20,000 nucleotides of DNA from Symbiodinium natans. Taxonomy: Eukaryota > Sar > Dinophyceae > Suessiales > Symbiodiniaceae. Shown piece after piece: positions 1-10,306 of the stretch. Location: contig CAJNDS010002408.1 of the NCBI GenBank assembly GCA_905221605.1, positions 37,501-57,500 of the forward strand, written 5' to 3'. The notes under the pieces were generated by a model. It did no database searches. It worked only from the letters and a program-made list of their open reading frames with translations, and was not told where the DNA came from. Position 1 is the first letter of the stretch, and each line of letters opens with the position of its first letter. Made by a program: the position numbers and the translations under genes.

Positions 1-51
1 AGCACCAGCACCAGCACCAGCACCAGCACCAGCACCAGCACCAGCACCACC
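1..51. repeat. AGCACC hexanucleotide microsatellite, cut by window edge
   Basis: Eight uninterrupted AGCACC units run from base 1, followed by a partial ACC. The array continues off the left edge, so its full length is unknown. It is a simple repeat. The frames it opens are not evidence of coding. Confidence 0.97.
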
Positions 52-980
52 CTCCAGTGGACCAGCAACGAAACGGCAGCAGCCGCCAGACATCTCAAGG
101 CACAGCGTCTGCAAAGGATGCGTGGAAGTCCAGTTCATCCATGCCGGGAGCTGCTGGGCAGATTTGCGCAAGCCGGATCTGCTTGCGGCGAACTGGGCGG
201 CCGACATCTTGCAGCCAGGTGTCGATCCAAAATCCGCTAGTATTCCCCGGCCGGTCTTATCGGATCAGGGCTTTTCCACAGTCAGCAAATGTTCCTGCCC
301 TGTCCTGGTTTTATGTCGGCGCATCTCTGCAGCCTGTGGCCTACCTGTTTTTTCTGTCGGATTTTGCTCACGATCCAGCTGTTGCGCCACAACCACAATG
401 CCAACCTCTTTTGAGAGCCCGGACCCGGTGAATTCGTATGTTCTTCTGGCTCTGCTGAATCAGAAGACATTGGTTCCAGTCATAATCTGTCTGTCTGTTC
501 TGATGCCCTCTCTCTCTCCCTCTCTCTTTGCCTCCTTCCTTCCCCTGGATCAACACTGCACTGGCCGAAGGCCCGCGGGAACGGTTCTGTCAACGCACTG
601 CCCAGCCTGCTAGACCATCTGTCCGAAACCCCCTCAACTCCGGATACCCGAACTGCTCCGGAGATCTTCTAACCTCAAGGTCCAGGTGCTGTTTCAGCTT
701 CGTAGCAGCCTCGGTCAACTCCTCGCACATCCAAGGTTGGGATCCGTCTCGTACGCTTCGTCTCACAAGTGTGGATTGAAGTCACAGAACACACAGGAAC
801 ACCAGACACACGGCTACCAAAATCATCGAAAGGCTTTCGCTACGGCGTCATTTTTTAAATACACGGATATTTAAATCGCTTAAACAGGTATGTATATGAC
901 ACTACCTCCGTGAAGCATCGCCCGGGCCCGCCTGGGAATAAAATGTCCGGAAATTGGCAGATCATTGGTGGGTTTATTAA
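52..980. other. Unassigned stretch, no recognisable gene
   Basis: Several short overlapping frames are open on both strands, the longest 163 codons on + at 122-613. None shows a family motif, and different frames are open over the same bases, as expected by chance in GC-rich DNA. A pyrimidine-rich CT tract lies at about 484-545. No RNA gene was recognised. Confidence 0.6.
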
Positions 981-1199
981 GGGTTTAGGGTTTAGGGTGG
1001 GAGCCAAACCTTCCAGCCTTCCAGCCCAGCCCTCCAACCCTCCAGCCCTCCACTCCAGACTCCAGCCCTCCAGCTGTTCATTCAGGGTTTAGGGTGGAAG
1101 CCAAGCCTTCCAGCCTTCCAGCCTTTTCTAGCCAGCTTAGCCTTGCAGCCCAGCCCTCCAACGCTCCAACCCTCCAGCCTTTCATTTTGGTTTAGGGTG
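981..1199 (+). repeat. Interstitial TTTAGGG telomere-like repeats in a composite minisatellite
   Basis: GGGTTTAGGGTTTAGGG begins at 981. The motif GGGTTTAGGGTGG occurs at 988-1000 and again at 1085-1097, and a third degenerate copy (GGTTTAGGG) lies at 1189-1197. After each of the first two comes a run of CCTTCCAGCC-type units. This makes a composite tandem repeat with a period near 97-104 bp. The Arabidopsis-type telomere unit TTTAGGG is known from dinoflagellates, plants and many algae. Its degeneracy and short copy number point to interstitial or subtelomeric sequence, not a chromosome end. Confidence 0.85.
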
Positions 1200-1829
1200 C
1201 TTGTGTCGCGACCGGAGTAGTGGCGCCTTGCCCTCCGGGCCGTGACCTTTGCTGAGGGGGATGGCAGTGTCACCCCACTGTGGGAGGTGGCCGGCCGCCA
1301 CGCCTTCCGTGCGCCCAGTGGTAGCGTGCTGGAGCTTCAAAATGGAGGGGGCGGCACCTACAGTTGCCTCACTGCTACCTGCCCCCCGCTACCAGGTCCG
1401 TTTAGACTGTGGCCGTGCCCTGACCTATGCATTTTGCATTTCCAAACCTTACCCAAGGAGATCATGGTCATGCGATGGATGGGCCTGCCAGAATCTCGCA
1501 AAATCGCTTGGGTCCCCAAGGCCTTTGCAGGGGGTGGCAAGGAGACGGTTAAGGAGTGTTTCAGGCTTGGCCTGCTGTGCATACAACACAAACCTCAACA
1601 GGCTTAGCAAAACGGGCGGGGCTTATGGATTTTTCCCCGTCCTTGTCGAGTCTGGCGCTTCTGTGGCCAGAGAACACCACAGCTCACAACAAAACTCATT
1701 GGTGTCACTGTTCCTCGCCCAGCTGGTGTAGGAGGGCAAGTTTCTGACATGCACCATGAATTTTTTTGACAGTGGGCCACACGCATGAAGACGCGGCTCA
1801 CTTCTTTTCCCTGATCCTGTCCACTGTCC
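1200..1829. other. Unassigned GC-rich stretch
   Basis: Two overlapping plus-strand frames (1242-1607 and 1249-1731) are open here, in different registers. Neither has a recognisable domain. No structural RNA or repeat was recognised. Confidence 0.55.
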
Positions 1830-2130
1830 TCAGCCTTCCAACACTCCAGCCTTCAACCCCTCCACCTTAAACCCCTTAGGCTGGAAGGCTGGAGGGGTTG
1901 AAGGCTGGGAAGGGCTGGAAGGCTGGAGGGAAGGCTGGAGGGGTTGAAGGCTGGCGTGGTTGAGGGCTGGAAGGCTGGACGGCTTGCTGCGCCGGAGGCT
2001 GCTCCAGCCTCCAGCCTTCCAGCCTTCAACCCCTTCTAGCCTTCACCAGCCTTCCAGCCTTCAATCCCTTCCATCCTTCAACCCCTCCAGCCTTCCTTCC
2101 AGCCTTCACCTTTTTAAGGCTGAAGGCTGG
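1830..2130. repeat. CCTTCCAGCC minisatellite in alternating orientation (hairpin-forming)
   Basis: The units read CCAGCCTTC at about 1830-1865, switch to GAAGGCTGG and GGAAGGCTGGAGGGG from about 1880 to 1980, then switch back to CCAGCCTTC from about 2005 to 2110. Neighbouring blocks are therefore inverted copies of one another, with centres near 1877 and 1995. Large cruciforms are possible. The unit is the same as in 1005-1180, so both belong to one family. Confidence 0.88.
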
Positions 2131-3120
2131 ATCACGTCAAATATCTTATACTACCTCTGCGTCCAGTGTCACCGTAGTTCTTTATGCATTTGGAGCCTGG
2201 CTCCCGCAGCCCTGCGTGAAACGCTAAAAGCCAGTGTGGAAACAAAACGTTTTAACATTGAGAGTAGGGAGGATCATTTTGTGGTCGAGCTGCGGGGAAA
2301 TCTGTAAAAGTCAAGATGTACTGCAGGCGTCGTCCAACGTGACAAATCGCGCTTTCACCTAGGTCCCGTGTGTCGTGCGCATTCCGTGGTCGGATGTCCT
2401 TCTTGCTCCGGCCTGGCCCCATGCAATTTTCGAGGCTTCAATCGAGCGGTATCGCGAGAACGTGGCATGACCGTATCTTCTTGCATTTTGGGCTTCTGGA
2501 TGGATTTGAAGCGTGCGTCCGTTCTTGAATTAAAGGGAAATGAATTTTCGGTCCGTGTATAGAACCGATGTCACTGTGCGGGCTGAACCTATCTTCGTTC
2601 GGATTTCAGGATGGAGCACCGAACCGTCCTCGTGTGCAGTGAGGATGCGAACCAGCGTCCAGTCAATAGAATTCAGGAATGCCCACATGCGTACCTTGGA
2701 ATGAGAAAGTCTGAGATGGCCAGGGTAAAATCGGTGCCATCACACGGCTGTAAACGTTGTGCGCCCATGTAAGCCGAATTCTGCCTAGGTTGTGTAAGGC
2801 CTAGTTCGAAGACCATCCGCACCCAGCCGCTATGCACCCTGCAAGCCAAGATTCCCGCAATGAAAACAAAGGGATGGATGCCAGTGCCAGGACCTGGGTT
2901 TGCCAAGAACAATGAAAAGGCGCCCAAGGCGCCTGCTCCAGCTAATCTTCATCAGCAAAGTCAACTTGTGGCGCATGTTGCGCTGTCATCAGGAAACCAA
3001 AGCTGAACCAATGAAAGTTAGTGAATCAAGTCGACTTGTGAGCGGGCTGATTTTTGACAGGGACAAGGCATAGCAGGCTGGGACATGGAGGGTTGCCATA
3101 GCCTTTTGTGACAGGTTTTA
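2131..3120. other. Unassigned stretch, no recognisable gene
   Basis: Only short frames of 60 to 115 codons are open, without motifs. No RNA gene, repeat array or transposon terminus was recognised. Confidence 0.55.
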
Positions 3121-3322
3121 TGGAGAAGGAACCGAAGCAGGCGAAGCCCAACAGGAAGCGCCATAAAGATAGGGTCTCAAGGTGTGACAGGTGAACCACA
3201 GATCAACCAGAGAGAAGATATGAGAGTTAGGGTCTTTAACTACTGACAGGTTGGGTCTCAGAGTTAGGGTCTTTAACTGTGAGAAAGGTAACAACAAGGC
3301 TGTGGAACAAGAGTGAGAGAGA

Positions 3323-3487
3323 TGAATGGTACGTCCTAAAGGTTAGACTCAATATGTACTAGAGATAGAGGTTAGGTGACAGGGAGAGAGCGGTTAACCT
3401 TTCACACCCTTGTATCCCCACTCTTAGTATTATCCCGAGAGATAGGGTGGCTTGGAAACAGAGGTTGGGTCTCAAGGTGTGACAGGG
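3323..3487 (+). repeat. 165-bp direct repeat, copy 1
   Basis: This is identical by eye to 3599-3763, with an offset of 276 bp. It begins TGAATGGTACGTCC and ends GGTGTGACAGGG. Its last part, GGGTCTCAAGGTGTGACAGG, also occurs on its own at about 3173-3192, so the block is built from a shared set of small modules. It has no coding content. Confidence 0.95.
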
Positions 3488-3598
3488 GTTTTACTGGGAG
3501 ATTCGTGAGACATTAAGACTCAGCCCCAGATCAACCATTAACAGGCTGTGAGTGAGAGATTCAAGAGTCGCGAGGTTGGTTTCTTGGCGGTCAAGGTG

Positions 3599-3763
3599 TG
3601 AATGGTACGTCCTAAAGGTTAGACTCAATATGTACTAGAGATAGAGGTTAGGTGACAGGGAGAGAGCGGTTAACCTTTCACACCCTTGTATCCCCACTCT
3701 TAGTATTATCCCGAGAGATAGGGTGGCTTGGAAACAGAGGTTGGGTCTCAAGGTGTGACAGGG
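3599..3763 (+). repeat. 165-bp direct repeat, copy 2
   Basis: This is the second, apparently perfect copy of 3323-3487. The 111 bp between the two copies is not duplicated. Perfect identity implies recent duplication or gene conversion. Confidence 0.95.
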
Positions 3764-3895
3764 AGAACTACCCCGGTTAGTACTACATCAAGGTGGTAAC
3801 TTCACCATCAATCTCATGACACCTTAACTGCCCCTTTGAATCAGCCCCAGAGTACCCCCTTTAAGAGACTGGGATGTTGGCTGTCACCTGTCCCG

Positions 3896-3953
3896 CATAA
3901 TAATAATACGAAGTGAGGTAAGAAACGCACGCTCTCTTCGTAGTATTATTATG
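3896..3953. repeat. Inverted repeat, 18-bp arms
   Basis: Arms 3896-3913 (CATAATAATAATACGAAG) and 3936-3953 pair with one mismatch around a 22-nt loop. Confidence 0.9.
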
Positions 3954-3979
3954 GGGGCGAGAGAGGGAGTGGTTAGTGT

Positions 3980-4026
3980 GTGAACGAAGTGAATTCATGC
4001 ACAAGTTTATAATTCATTTCGTTCAC
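3980..4026. repeat. Inverted repeat, 16-bp arms
   Basis: GTGAACGAAGTGAATT (3980-3995) pairs with AATTCATTTCGTTCAC (4011-4026) with one mismatch. Confidence 0.9.
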
Positions 4027-4203
4027 TCCGTCGTTTCACTCGTTTTATTATTAAGGGGTCTCAGGGACGGACGGGTGGTTCACTCACTGTAAACGCCTGG
4101 TGATTGATGGACCGGCCCCAAGAACCTGTGAACCCCTAGAAAGAACTAGACCATGAACTTAGTACGGTTTCTTCTTACCTTTTGGGCGTTCACTTTATTC
4201 ATT

Positions 4204-4241
4204 GCGGCTTTCATGCTTCTCTTCGTTCATTATAAAGCCGC
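4204..4241. repeat. Inverted repeat, 8-bp core arms
   Basis: GCGGCTTT (4204-4211) and AAAGCCGC (4234-4241) are perfect inverted copies. Confidence 0.8.
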
Positions 4242-4317
4242 ATGAATAGCGAAATCTCATTAGTAATACAAAATATGCTGCATTCACTTTGTTCATGAGT
4301 TTATTACTATTATTACG

Positions 4318-4367
4318 CACGGGCTAGTTATATAGTAAAATACCAGGTGTTATAGTACTAGCCCGTG
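4318..4367. repeat. Perfect 11-bp inverted repeat
   Basis: CACGGGCTAGT (4318-4328) and ACTAGCCCGTG (4357-4367) pair without mismatch around a 28-nt AT-rich loop. Confidence 0.92.
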
Positions 4368-4969
4368 AACACTATTAATATTATATTACCGCCCGGGAAG
4401 TCATGTTACACGCTTCTAGAACCTTATCCAGTATTAATATTACGGGCCAGTATTAATATCTTCTTTAGGCCCGTTATAATGTACTCTACACTCTGTTCTT
4501 ACTATTAACCCGGGTGTTTCGTTCACATCTTTTAATTGACTTCGTGCGTCACTCTCTCCGTTCATTCCTTACAACTCAATTAAAATATGCTCTCTTCACT
4601 GAATAATATTATAATTGCCCTTTTAAGTGGGGAACGTGTGCGTATGATTGAACGTTTGGGCGGTTCGTAAACTCGCGAATGAAAAAGACGCACCTTTCCT
4701 AATATTACGGGTGGTTAATGAGCCTGACAGGTAAGTTCCAGATGAAGAGATCCCAGAGTCAAAGATGGGTTTTTAGTACGCCCTTGACACGTGGACACAA
4801 GATCATTACCAACCGGGCGGCAACCATTACATTAATGACAGGGGCTTTTGAGTCATGAGTGTACAACATTAACCCCTTATTCACCTATAGTATTAGTATC
4901 CTATCCCCGGGGAACTAACCATATGGTCTTTCTATGAACCAGGAATTATTATTAAAGGTGAAGAGAACA

Positions 4970-5039
4970 TTAAAGCCCCCTAATAATAATATGACAAGGA
5001 ATTTATGACGCGTGCATATTAGTATTAATGGGGCTTTAA
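4970..5039. repeat. Long imperfect inverted repeat
   Basis: TTAAAGCCCC followed by TAATAATAATAT on the left (4970-4992) faces ATATTAGTATTAAT followed by GGGGCTTTAA on the right (5016-5039). The GC-containing 10-bp ends pair perfectly and the AT part pairs imperfectly. Confidence 0.85.
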
Positions 5040-5294
5040 GTGAACGGCCCTGTGCTCTCTTTCCTCGCGACCATAGAATTAGTACTGTTAATCGCTGGTT
5101 CACCTCACAGAATCTCCCATTAAATTATTACGTGAATGAAGTGAATTAAATTAACGCACTAATAATTTGCCCTTTAATTTTATTTGCATGGCGCACGAAA
5201 TAAGGCTTTTTGTACTGTGCGCAATAATAATAATAATAGTGTTTATGCCGTGCGAACAAAGAATTATAATGCACGGCCCCTATAGTATATTATT

Positions 5295-5326
5295 CACGCC
5301 CGTCACGTATATTTTATAAGGGCGTG
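5295..5326. repeat. Small inverted repeat
   Basis: CACGCCC (5295-5301) and GGGCGTG (5320-5326) pair perfectly around an 18-nt loop. Confidence 0.75.
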
Positions 5327-5473
5327 CAAAAAGCATATTAAAGACGCATATTTTATAAGGAACGAAATATGCTATTTAATTGGGCTTTTTAAGTGCGTTC
5401 GTTCGTTCACTAGGATTCACGCGTTCGCTTCGCTTCCTTGTAATCACGTGTTCACTTACTCTCTTCATATTAC

Positions 5474-5542
5474 CCCGTGAGCATATTAATATAATAATAG
5501 GGCGTTTATGCTCACGGGATAATATTAATATAATAATAGGGC
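5474..5542. repeat. Perfect 12-bp inverted repeat with overlapping direct repeat
   Basis: CCCGTGAGCATA (5474-5485) and TATGCTCACGGG (5507-5518) pair perfectly. In addition, a 21-bp word starting ATATTAATATAATAATAG occurs at 5483-5503 and again at 5522-5542, so the loop content was copied beyond the hairpin. Confidence 0.9.
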
Positions 5543-5637
5543 TTTTGTGTAGAGAACATTAAAGGGGCTGGATCAAAAAATGAAATTAGGGATACAGTAA
5601 CCAAGCGCATCAAGAATTCAACCATTTCCAAACATGC

Positions 5638-6838
<1,201 letters not shown>

Positions 6839-8182
6839 TTGTGGAGATGTAGCATCTATGCCATGGAGCGAACCTTGCGGCGGAGTCCGACTCCGAAACG
6901 TGATGATCACAGTCCTATAGTGCAGCGAGCCGCACTAGCGCTACTGTTGACGCTCGCCAGCTGGGTGCCTTTTGGCCCCAACAAAGGGCGCGTGGGTCGA
7001 CTGAAAGCCTTTGCCCCTGGCTTGCCAACGCGTCAGTCTGAAGCCAGCCCCGTTGCAAGTGCGTGTTTACCAGCAGCTAGGAGTTGGCGCAACTTTTCCT
7101 GCAGTTGGTGCAAGCAACAGGTCGATGCCGCCTGCATCCCTCCTGGGTGCGTGCCGTCAGGCCGCCCCATTGAGAGCACGCTCGTCAGCTGGGTGCCTCT
7201 TGGCCCCAACAAAGGGCGCATGGGTCGACTGTGTGCCTTTGGCCCTGGCCTGCCAACGCGGCAGTCTGGCACCATTGCAAGTGCGTGGCTACCAGCGATC
7301 AGGAGTTGGCGCGACTTTTCCTGCAGCTGGCGCAAGCATGACGTGGCTGCCACCCGCATTCCTCCTAGGCGCGCGCTGTCAGGCCGCCCCATTGAGCGCA
7401 TAGCGCCACACCTCCTGAAAGATAGCCGGCCCGGTCCCAAGTCCGGGGTGGGATGCCGACTGACGACTCTACTTATTTTGCTACATTGTCAGCTGTTCCA
7501 CAGTGTGAGGGTTCCAGCTCTTTCCGTTGGAGCTGGGGAAGGCAACTCCCTTGCCTATCCGCGACGACTTCAGGCGCCGAAGCTAAACGGAGTTCAGGTC
7601 GCAGATGGGAAGCAGGGACCTACTCACAAGTGGAACCGTTGTGTCAAGAGATCTTTTATGCCAGCTTGCAATAGAGCTATTCGACATTGCCAAGCGCAGC
7701 CCTTGTGCCTGTGTACCTCTCGTTTTATTCAGATACCCGAGGAGTGTGTAGCTGCAGATCATCGCTGCCTTGTCCCGAATGCTGACCGAACGCCGGCGGC
7801 GGCAACCTACCCTATCCTCGGATGGGATGGCCCGCACTGGGTTTCGGCCCCACGTATGCTTCGAGATGTGGTCTGGGTTTTGACGTTACGTCCTTCCGGG
7901 TCACAGTTAGTAAGTGCGAGAAAGCTGTGTTCTGGCGATGCTCTGCGGCCAGACCTTTCTTGGGTACTGAACTACACGGTCCCCAGTGTGCCCTCCAAGG
8001 GCCACTTGCAGTTCACAGGACTACAGGGTGCTGAACTCAGTGCCCCCCTCTTGGGGCCACTTGCAGTTCATAGGACTACAGGGTGCTGTGCGTGGTCCTC
8101 AGTGTGCCCTCCTGGGGCCACTGCAGTTCTCAGGACTGCACTTTGTACAGAGAAACACCATGATGAATGCAAGATGCCATAA
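6839..8182 (+). CDS. 447-codon open frame with an internal duplicated module; hypothetical, doubtful
   Basis: No family was recognised. The frame opens directly after the AGT tract and stays open for 447 codons. Residues about 39-113 and 115-187 are two copies of one module, each with a GPNKGR motif, an RSWR motif followed by FSCSW, and SGRPIE. The DNA copies are 228 and 222 bp, both multiples of three, so the frame passes through both. Against a real gene: other frames on both strands are also open over the duplication, the later part (about 7970-8145) runs through a noncoding-looking minisatellite, and no domain is visible. It may be chance coding in GC-rich repeat DNA or an unspliced or degraded gene. 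Confidence 0.25.
   Translation: MWRCSIYAMERTLRRSPTPKRDDHSPIVQRAALALLLTLASWVPFGPNKGRVGRLKAFAPGLPTRQSEASPVASACLPAARSWRNFSCSWCKQQVDAACIPPGCVPSGRPIESTLVSWVPLGPNKGRMGRLCAFGPGLPTRQSGTIASAWLPAIRSWRDFSCSWRKHDVAATRIPPRRALSGRPIERIAPHLLKDSRPGPKSGVGCRLTTLLILLHCQLFHSVRVPALSVGAGEGNSLAYPRRLQAPKLNGVQVADGKQGPTHKWNRCVKRSFMPACNRAIRHCQAQPLCLCTSRFIQIPEECVAADHRCLVPNADRTPAAATYPILGWDGPHWVSAPRMLRDVVWVLTLRPSGSQLVSARKLCSGDALRPDLSWVLNYTVPSVPSKGHLQFTGLQGAELSAPLLGPLAVHRTTGCCAWSSVCPPGATAVLRTALCTEKHHDECKMP
6953..7402. repeat. Tandem duplication, 228-bp and 222-bp units
   Basis: Unit 1 is 6953-7180 and unit 2 is 7181-7402. Both begin CTCG(C/T)CAGCTGGGTGCC and end with CAGGCCGCCCCATTGAG plus a few bases. They differ by scattered substitutions and net loss of 6 bp in unit 2, so the duplication is not very recent. 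Confidence 0.92.
7983..8141. repeat. Three-copy minisatellite of about 45-62 bp
   Basis: The copies run about 7983-8035, 8036-8097 and 8098-8141. Each contains CAGTGTGCCCTCC or a variant, GGGGCCACTTGCAGTTC (GGGCCACTTGCAGTTC in copy 1, GGGGCCACTGCAGTTC in copy 3), and AGGACTACAGGGTGCTG (shortened in copy 3). Confidence 0.88.
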
Positions 8183-8439
8183 CAGATGGCTGTAGCGATG
8201 TTGATAGCTCTACGACCTGTTTTCATGTTTTACGTTTTCGCTTTCTACTTATCTGATTTGCACTCTTTTGATCGAGTGAAGGGTGCACTGGTGCACCATT
8301 CTCTTGACAAGTTGAGTAGGCCGCAAGTTTGCAGCTATTCGTAGCGGGACTTGCCCATGTGGTTCTAGTGCTCTTGAAGCACCGGTGCAATGCGCTGCCA
8401 CGTACCTGACGCTAAGCTGAGAGACCGGCTGCGATTGGA

Positions 8440-8444
8440 ATGAA

Positions 8445-8511
<67 letters not shown>

Positions 8512-8566
8512 CGTCGTCGTCGTCGTAGTAGTAGTGGTAGTAGTAGTAGTAGTAGAAGTAGTAGTC

Positions 8567-8636
<70 letters not shown>

Positions 8637-8682
8637 CGTCGTAGTAGTCGTAGTAGTAGTAGCAGTAGCAGTAGCAGTATGT
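8440..8682. repeat. Second AGT triplet tract
   Basis: AGT triplets in the same orientation as the 5638-6838 tract are interrupted by CGT blocks (about 8511-8526 and 8637-8643) and end in AGTAGC units. The long frames inside it are artefacts of the repeat. Confidence 0.96.
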
Positions 8683-9240
8683 GAAGTCGACCAACCCGGT
8701 CTTGCACTAAGCAAATGCAAACACGAGTGGCCACGCTGCTTTTTGACTTCGCGGGAACACCAGCTCAGAAGGTGCCCTACCGCCTAGCGTCCGGTCGGAC
8801 CGCTCCGCAACCTAAAGGCTACAGAACGAAACTACCGTGCACAAAGGCACAAATCTAGCTCGTTGAGCCAAAATATTGGCATTGAAACGAATTGCAAAAC
8901 TAATCATGCAAAGGAAAACAACAAACTACTACACTGGCAAGCTGCAAGCACATCATGCATGCTTTGACCTGCTCACATTTGCCCCTCAGCCGTGCAACAC
9001 GCACTTGCACCTTGTGGATAGGGGAAGGGCGAGGGTGTCGCGTGCGACTCTGGCAGAGCCCGCACATCATGAGCATTGGTATGCGGCTTGGGCGGCAGCC
9101 CGCACTACCGGACGAATGCACGACGACAGCAACCCTCAACAACCCTTATAACGACCCCAGGCGTGGCGAACCTCACCTTTTACGAGGGAGCCGCGCACGA
9201 ACTCGCGCCGCAGCATAGCTACTCACGCGCGCTTCGGTGA
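8683..9240. other. Unassigned stretch with a spliced-leader-like 12-mer
   Basis: No gene was recognised. Short frames are open on both strands without motifs. The only notable element is the minus-strand word at 8863-8874, listed separately. Confidence 0.55.
8863..8874 (-). other. Possible relict dinoflagellate spliced-leader fragment
   Basis: On the minus strand the sequence reads ATTTTGGCTCAA, matching 12 consecutive bases of the 22-nt dinoflagellate spliced leader near its 3' end. The following base is C, where the leader ends in G. Retroposed dinoflagellate genes are known to keep truncated leader relics, so this could mark the 5' end of an old processed copy reading leftward from here. 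No coding sequence supports that, and a chance 12-mer cannot be excluded. Confidence 0.3.
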
Positions 9241-9717
9241 GCGCCATGCCGCGACCTGGACACGGTCCGCGAGCGTTATGCAAAAGAGCGCCATCGGATT
9301 CGATGGGCCACAGGCAATGCTGCGCGGCCAAAGGTGTGGCGGGGCACGCAAAGTGGGGCAGGACTCCATCCTGCCGCGGCGTTGCGCCCGCAAGCAAAAG
9401 TACAGAAGAAAAGGGTGGCGAAGCAACGTGCCGTGTTGCGACACCAGGCTCTGATACGAGTGATGTGGCTTGCCGTGTCACAACACCGGACAACGCGTGG
9501 GATAGAACCACGCCGCGCCTACTGGCCGCAGCCTCACTCGATCCCCGGGCAATCCGTCTGGCGTGATGGGGCTGCTGCGCCGGCGTTGCAGTGCTCCAGC
9601 TGTGGGCGCCTAGCAGCCGCCTCGTCGAGGGTCAGCGCCTCATGCAGACACAATGCGCTGGAACTCCTCCACGTAGGCGTTGACGGCCTGGTGCGACCTG
9701 GCAACCTCAAGTCTTAA
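9241..9717 (+). CDS. Hypothetical open frame, basic, no family recognised
   Basis: A frame is open from just after a TGA at 9238-9240 to 9717. The first ATG is at 9334 and gives 127 residues. The pre-ATG part reads like a charged helix (VRERYAKERHRIRW), followed by an Arg-rich region. A conflicting minus-strand frame (9173-9511) is open over the same bases. It may be a relic of a mobile-element protein or chance. It is downstream of, and opposite in strand to, the PLD-like relic. Confidence 0.2.
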   Translation, partial: APCRDLDTVRERYAKERHRIRWATGNAARPKVWRGTQSGAGLHPAAALRPQAKVQKKRVAKQRAVLRHQALIRVMWLAVSQHRTTRGIEPRRAYWPQPHSIPGQSVWRDGAAAPALQCSSCGRLAAASSRVSASCRHNALELLHVGVDGLVRPGNLKS

Positions 9718-10043
9718 GCCTGCTTCGCAGTTGGCTTTAGGAACTCGTGGTAAAGTTGAGGCTGCCTACGATCCCATCCGGCCGCAGTTGGCAAAGAGCC
9801 TTGGCATGATGGAGCCCCTGCGCCGTCCTCGGCGTGCGCGCCGCGCACTGACGTGCCGCAGCCCAGCCGCACTTCCGCTCCAGCGGCTGACAGGCGTTTC
9901 TTCAGGGCCTGCCATTGCAATTTAGCGCGCTGGCATTGACTAACGTCGGCGACGATTCGCACGCCCGCCCCCTTGCTGAGGGAGGCCTGTAGGCGCGGAC
10001 GTAGATTACGTCCCCCCCGCCGCCCCAGCTCCGAGGAGGTCTT
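9640..10043 (-). pseudogene. Phospholipase D-like domain relic, left flank of the retroelement
   Basis: The minus-strand frame open from 10043 down to 9714 contains VRIVADVSQCQ and, after a short gap, LSAAGAEVRLG. This is the layout of the first half of a PLD-family nuclease domain, where a beta strand V-x-[IL]-x-x-D is followed by a helix and then L-x-x-[AG]-G-[AV]-x-V-R. The HKD motif (H-x-K) that should follow is only hinted at as LYHEF, with Glu in place of Lys, and appears after frame loss. Another minus frame continues with VARSHQAVNAYVEEFQ down to about 9643 and then stops. The upstream side of the gene was cut by the retroelement and should continue at 18723. PLD assignment is a pattern match, not a certainty. 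Confidence 0.4.
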
Positions 10044-10266
10044 CACTCCAGACTAACATGGCCTAAACTGAACATGACTGTGCAGACGCAACCAGGTACA
10101 GAAGAAGCACAGTGCCACTTCTTTTCCTTCGGTGACGCTGGGGAATATCCTTTGAGTCTCAGAGGGATCTACCCTACAGTGCCCTACAGTATCTACATGT
10201 AGCTCCCCGCCCAGGGGGTTGCAGCCGCCAGTGCGGGCCCTAGGGCAGGGACTACCTTCACCCCCT
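10044..10266 (-). repeat. Terminal repeat B2 (outer left)
   Basis: The 223 bp are identical by eye to 10539-10761. It starts CACTCCAGACTAACATGG on the + strand directly after the TCTT of the left flank and ends CTTCACCCCCT. It is the 3' end of the element on its coding strand. Confidence 0.95.
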
Positions 10267-10306
10267 GCACCAGCCCGACGCATTTTGCAGGGACGTGGTG
10301 GGTGGG
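10267..10306. other. 40-bp spacer between B2 and A2, with hairpin into A2
   Basis: This sequence belongs to neither repeat. GCATTTTGC (10280-10288) is the inverted copy of GCAAAATGC (10311-10319) at the start of A2, so a 9-bp stem with a 22-nt loop spans the junction. It is a possible recombinase or priming site. Confidence 0.6.

Larger units (their letters stand above)
3890..5560. other. AT-rich, hairpin-dense noncoding segment
   Basis: The base composition is clearly more AT-rich than its neighbours. The segment is full of TAATAATAAT and ATTAATATTA words, GAACGAAGTGAA/TTCGTTCAC words, and many inverted repeats, the clearest of which are listed separately. No gene fragment was recognised. 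The style resembles hairpin-rich intergenic DNA of some organelle genomes, so a nuclear insert of organelle DNA is possible, but nothing here proves it. It could equally be a nuclear palindromic repeat family. Confidence 0.7.

Noticed and set aside
122-613. 163-codon plus-strand frame as a gene
   Set aside because: No motif is present, and frames on both strands are open over the same GC-rich bases.
981-1199. True chromosome end
   Set aside because: Only a few degenerate TTTAGGG units are present, and unrelated sequence continues on both sides.
1242-1731. Two overlapping plus frames as genes
   Set aside because: They overlap in different registers, have no domain and no similarity I recognise.
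3890-5560. CRISPR array or MITE cluster
   Set aside because: The inverted repeats differ in sequence and spacing, with no regular spacer and no common terminal repeat.
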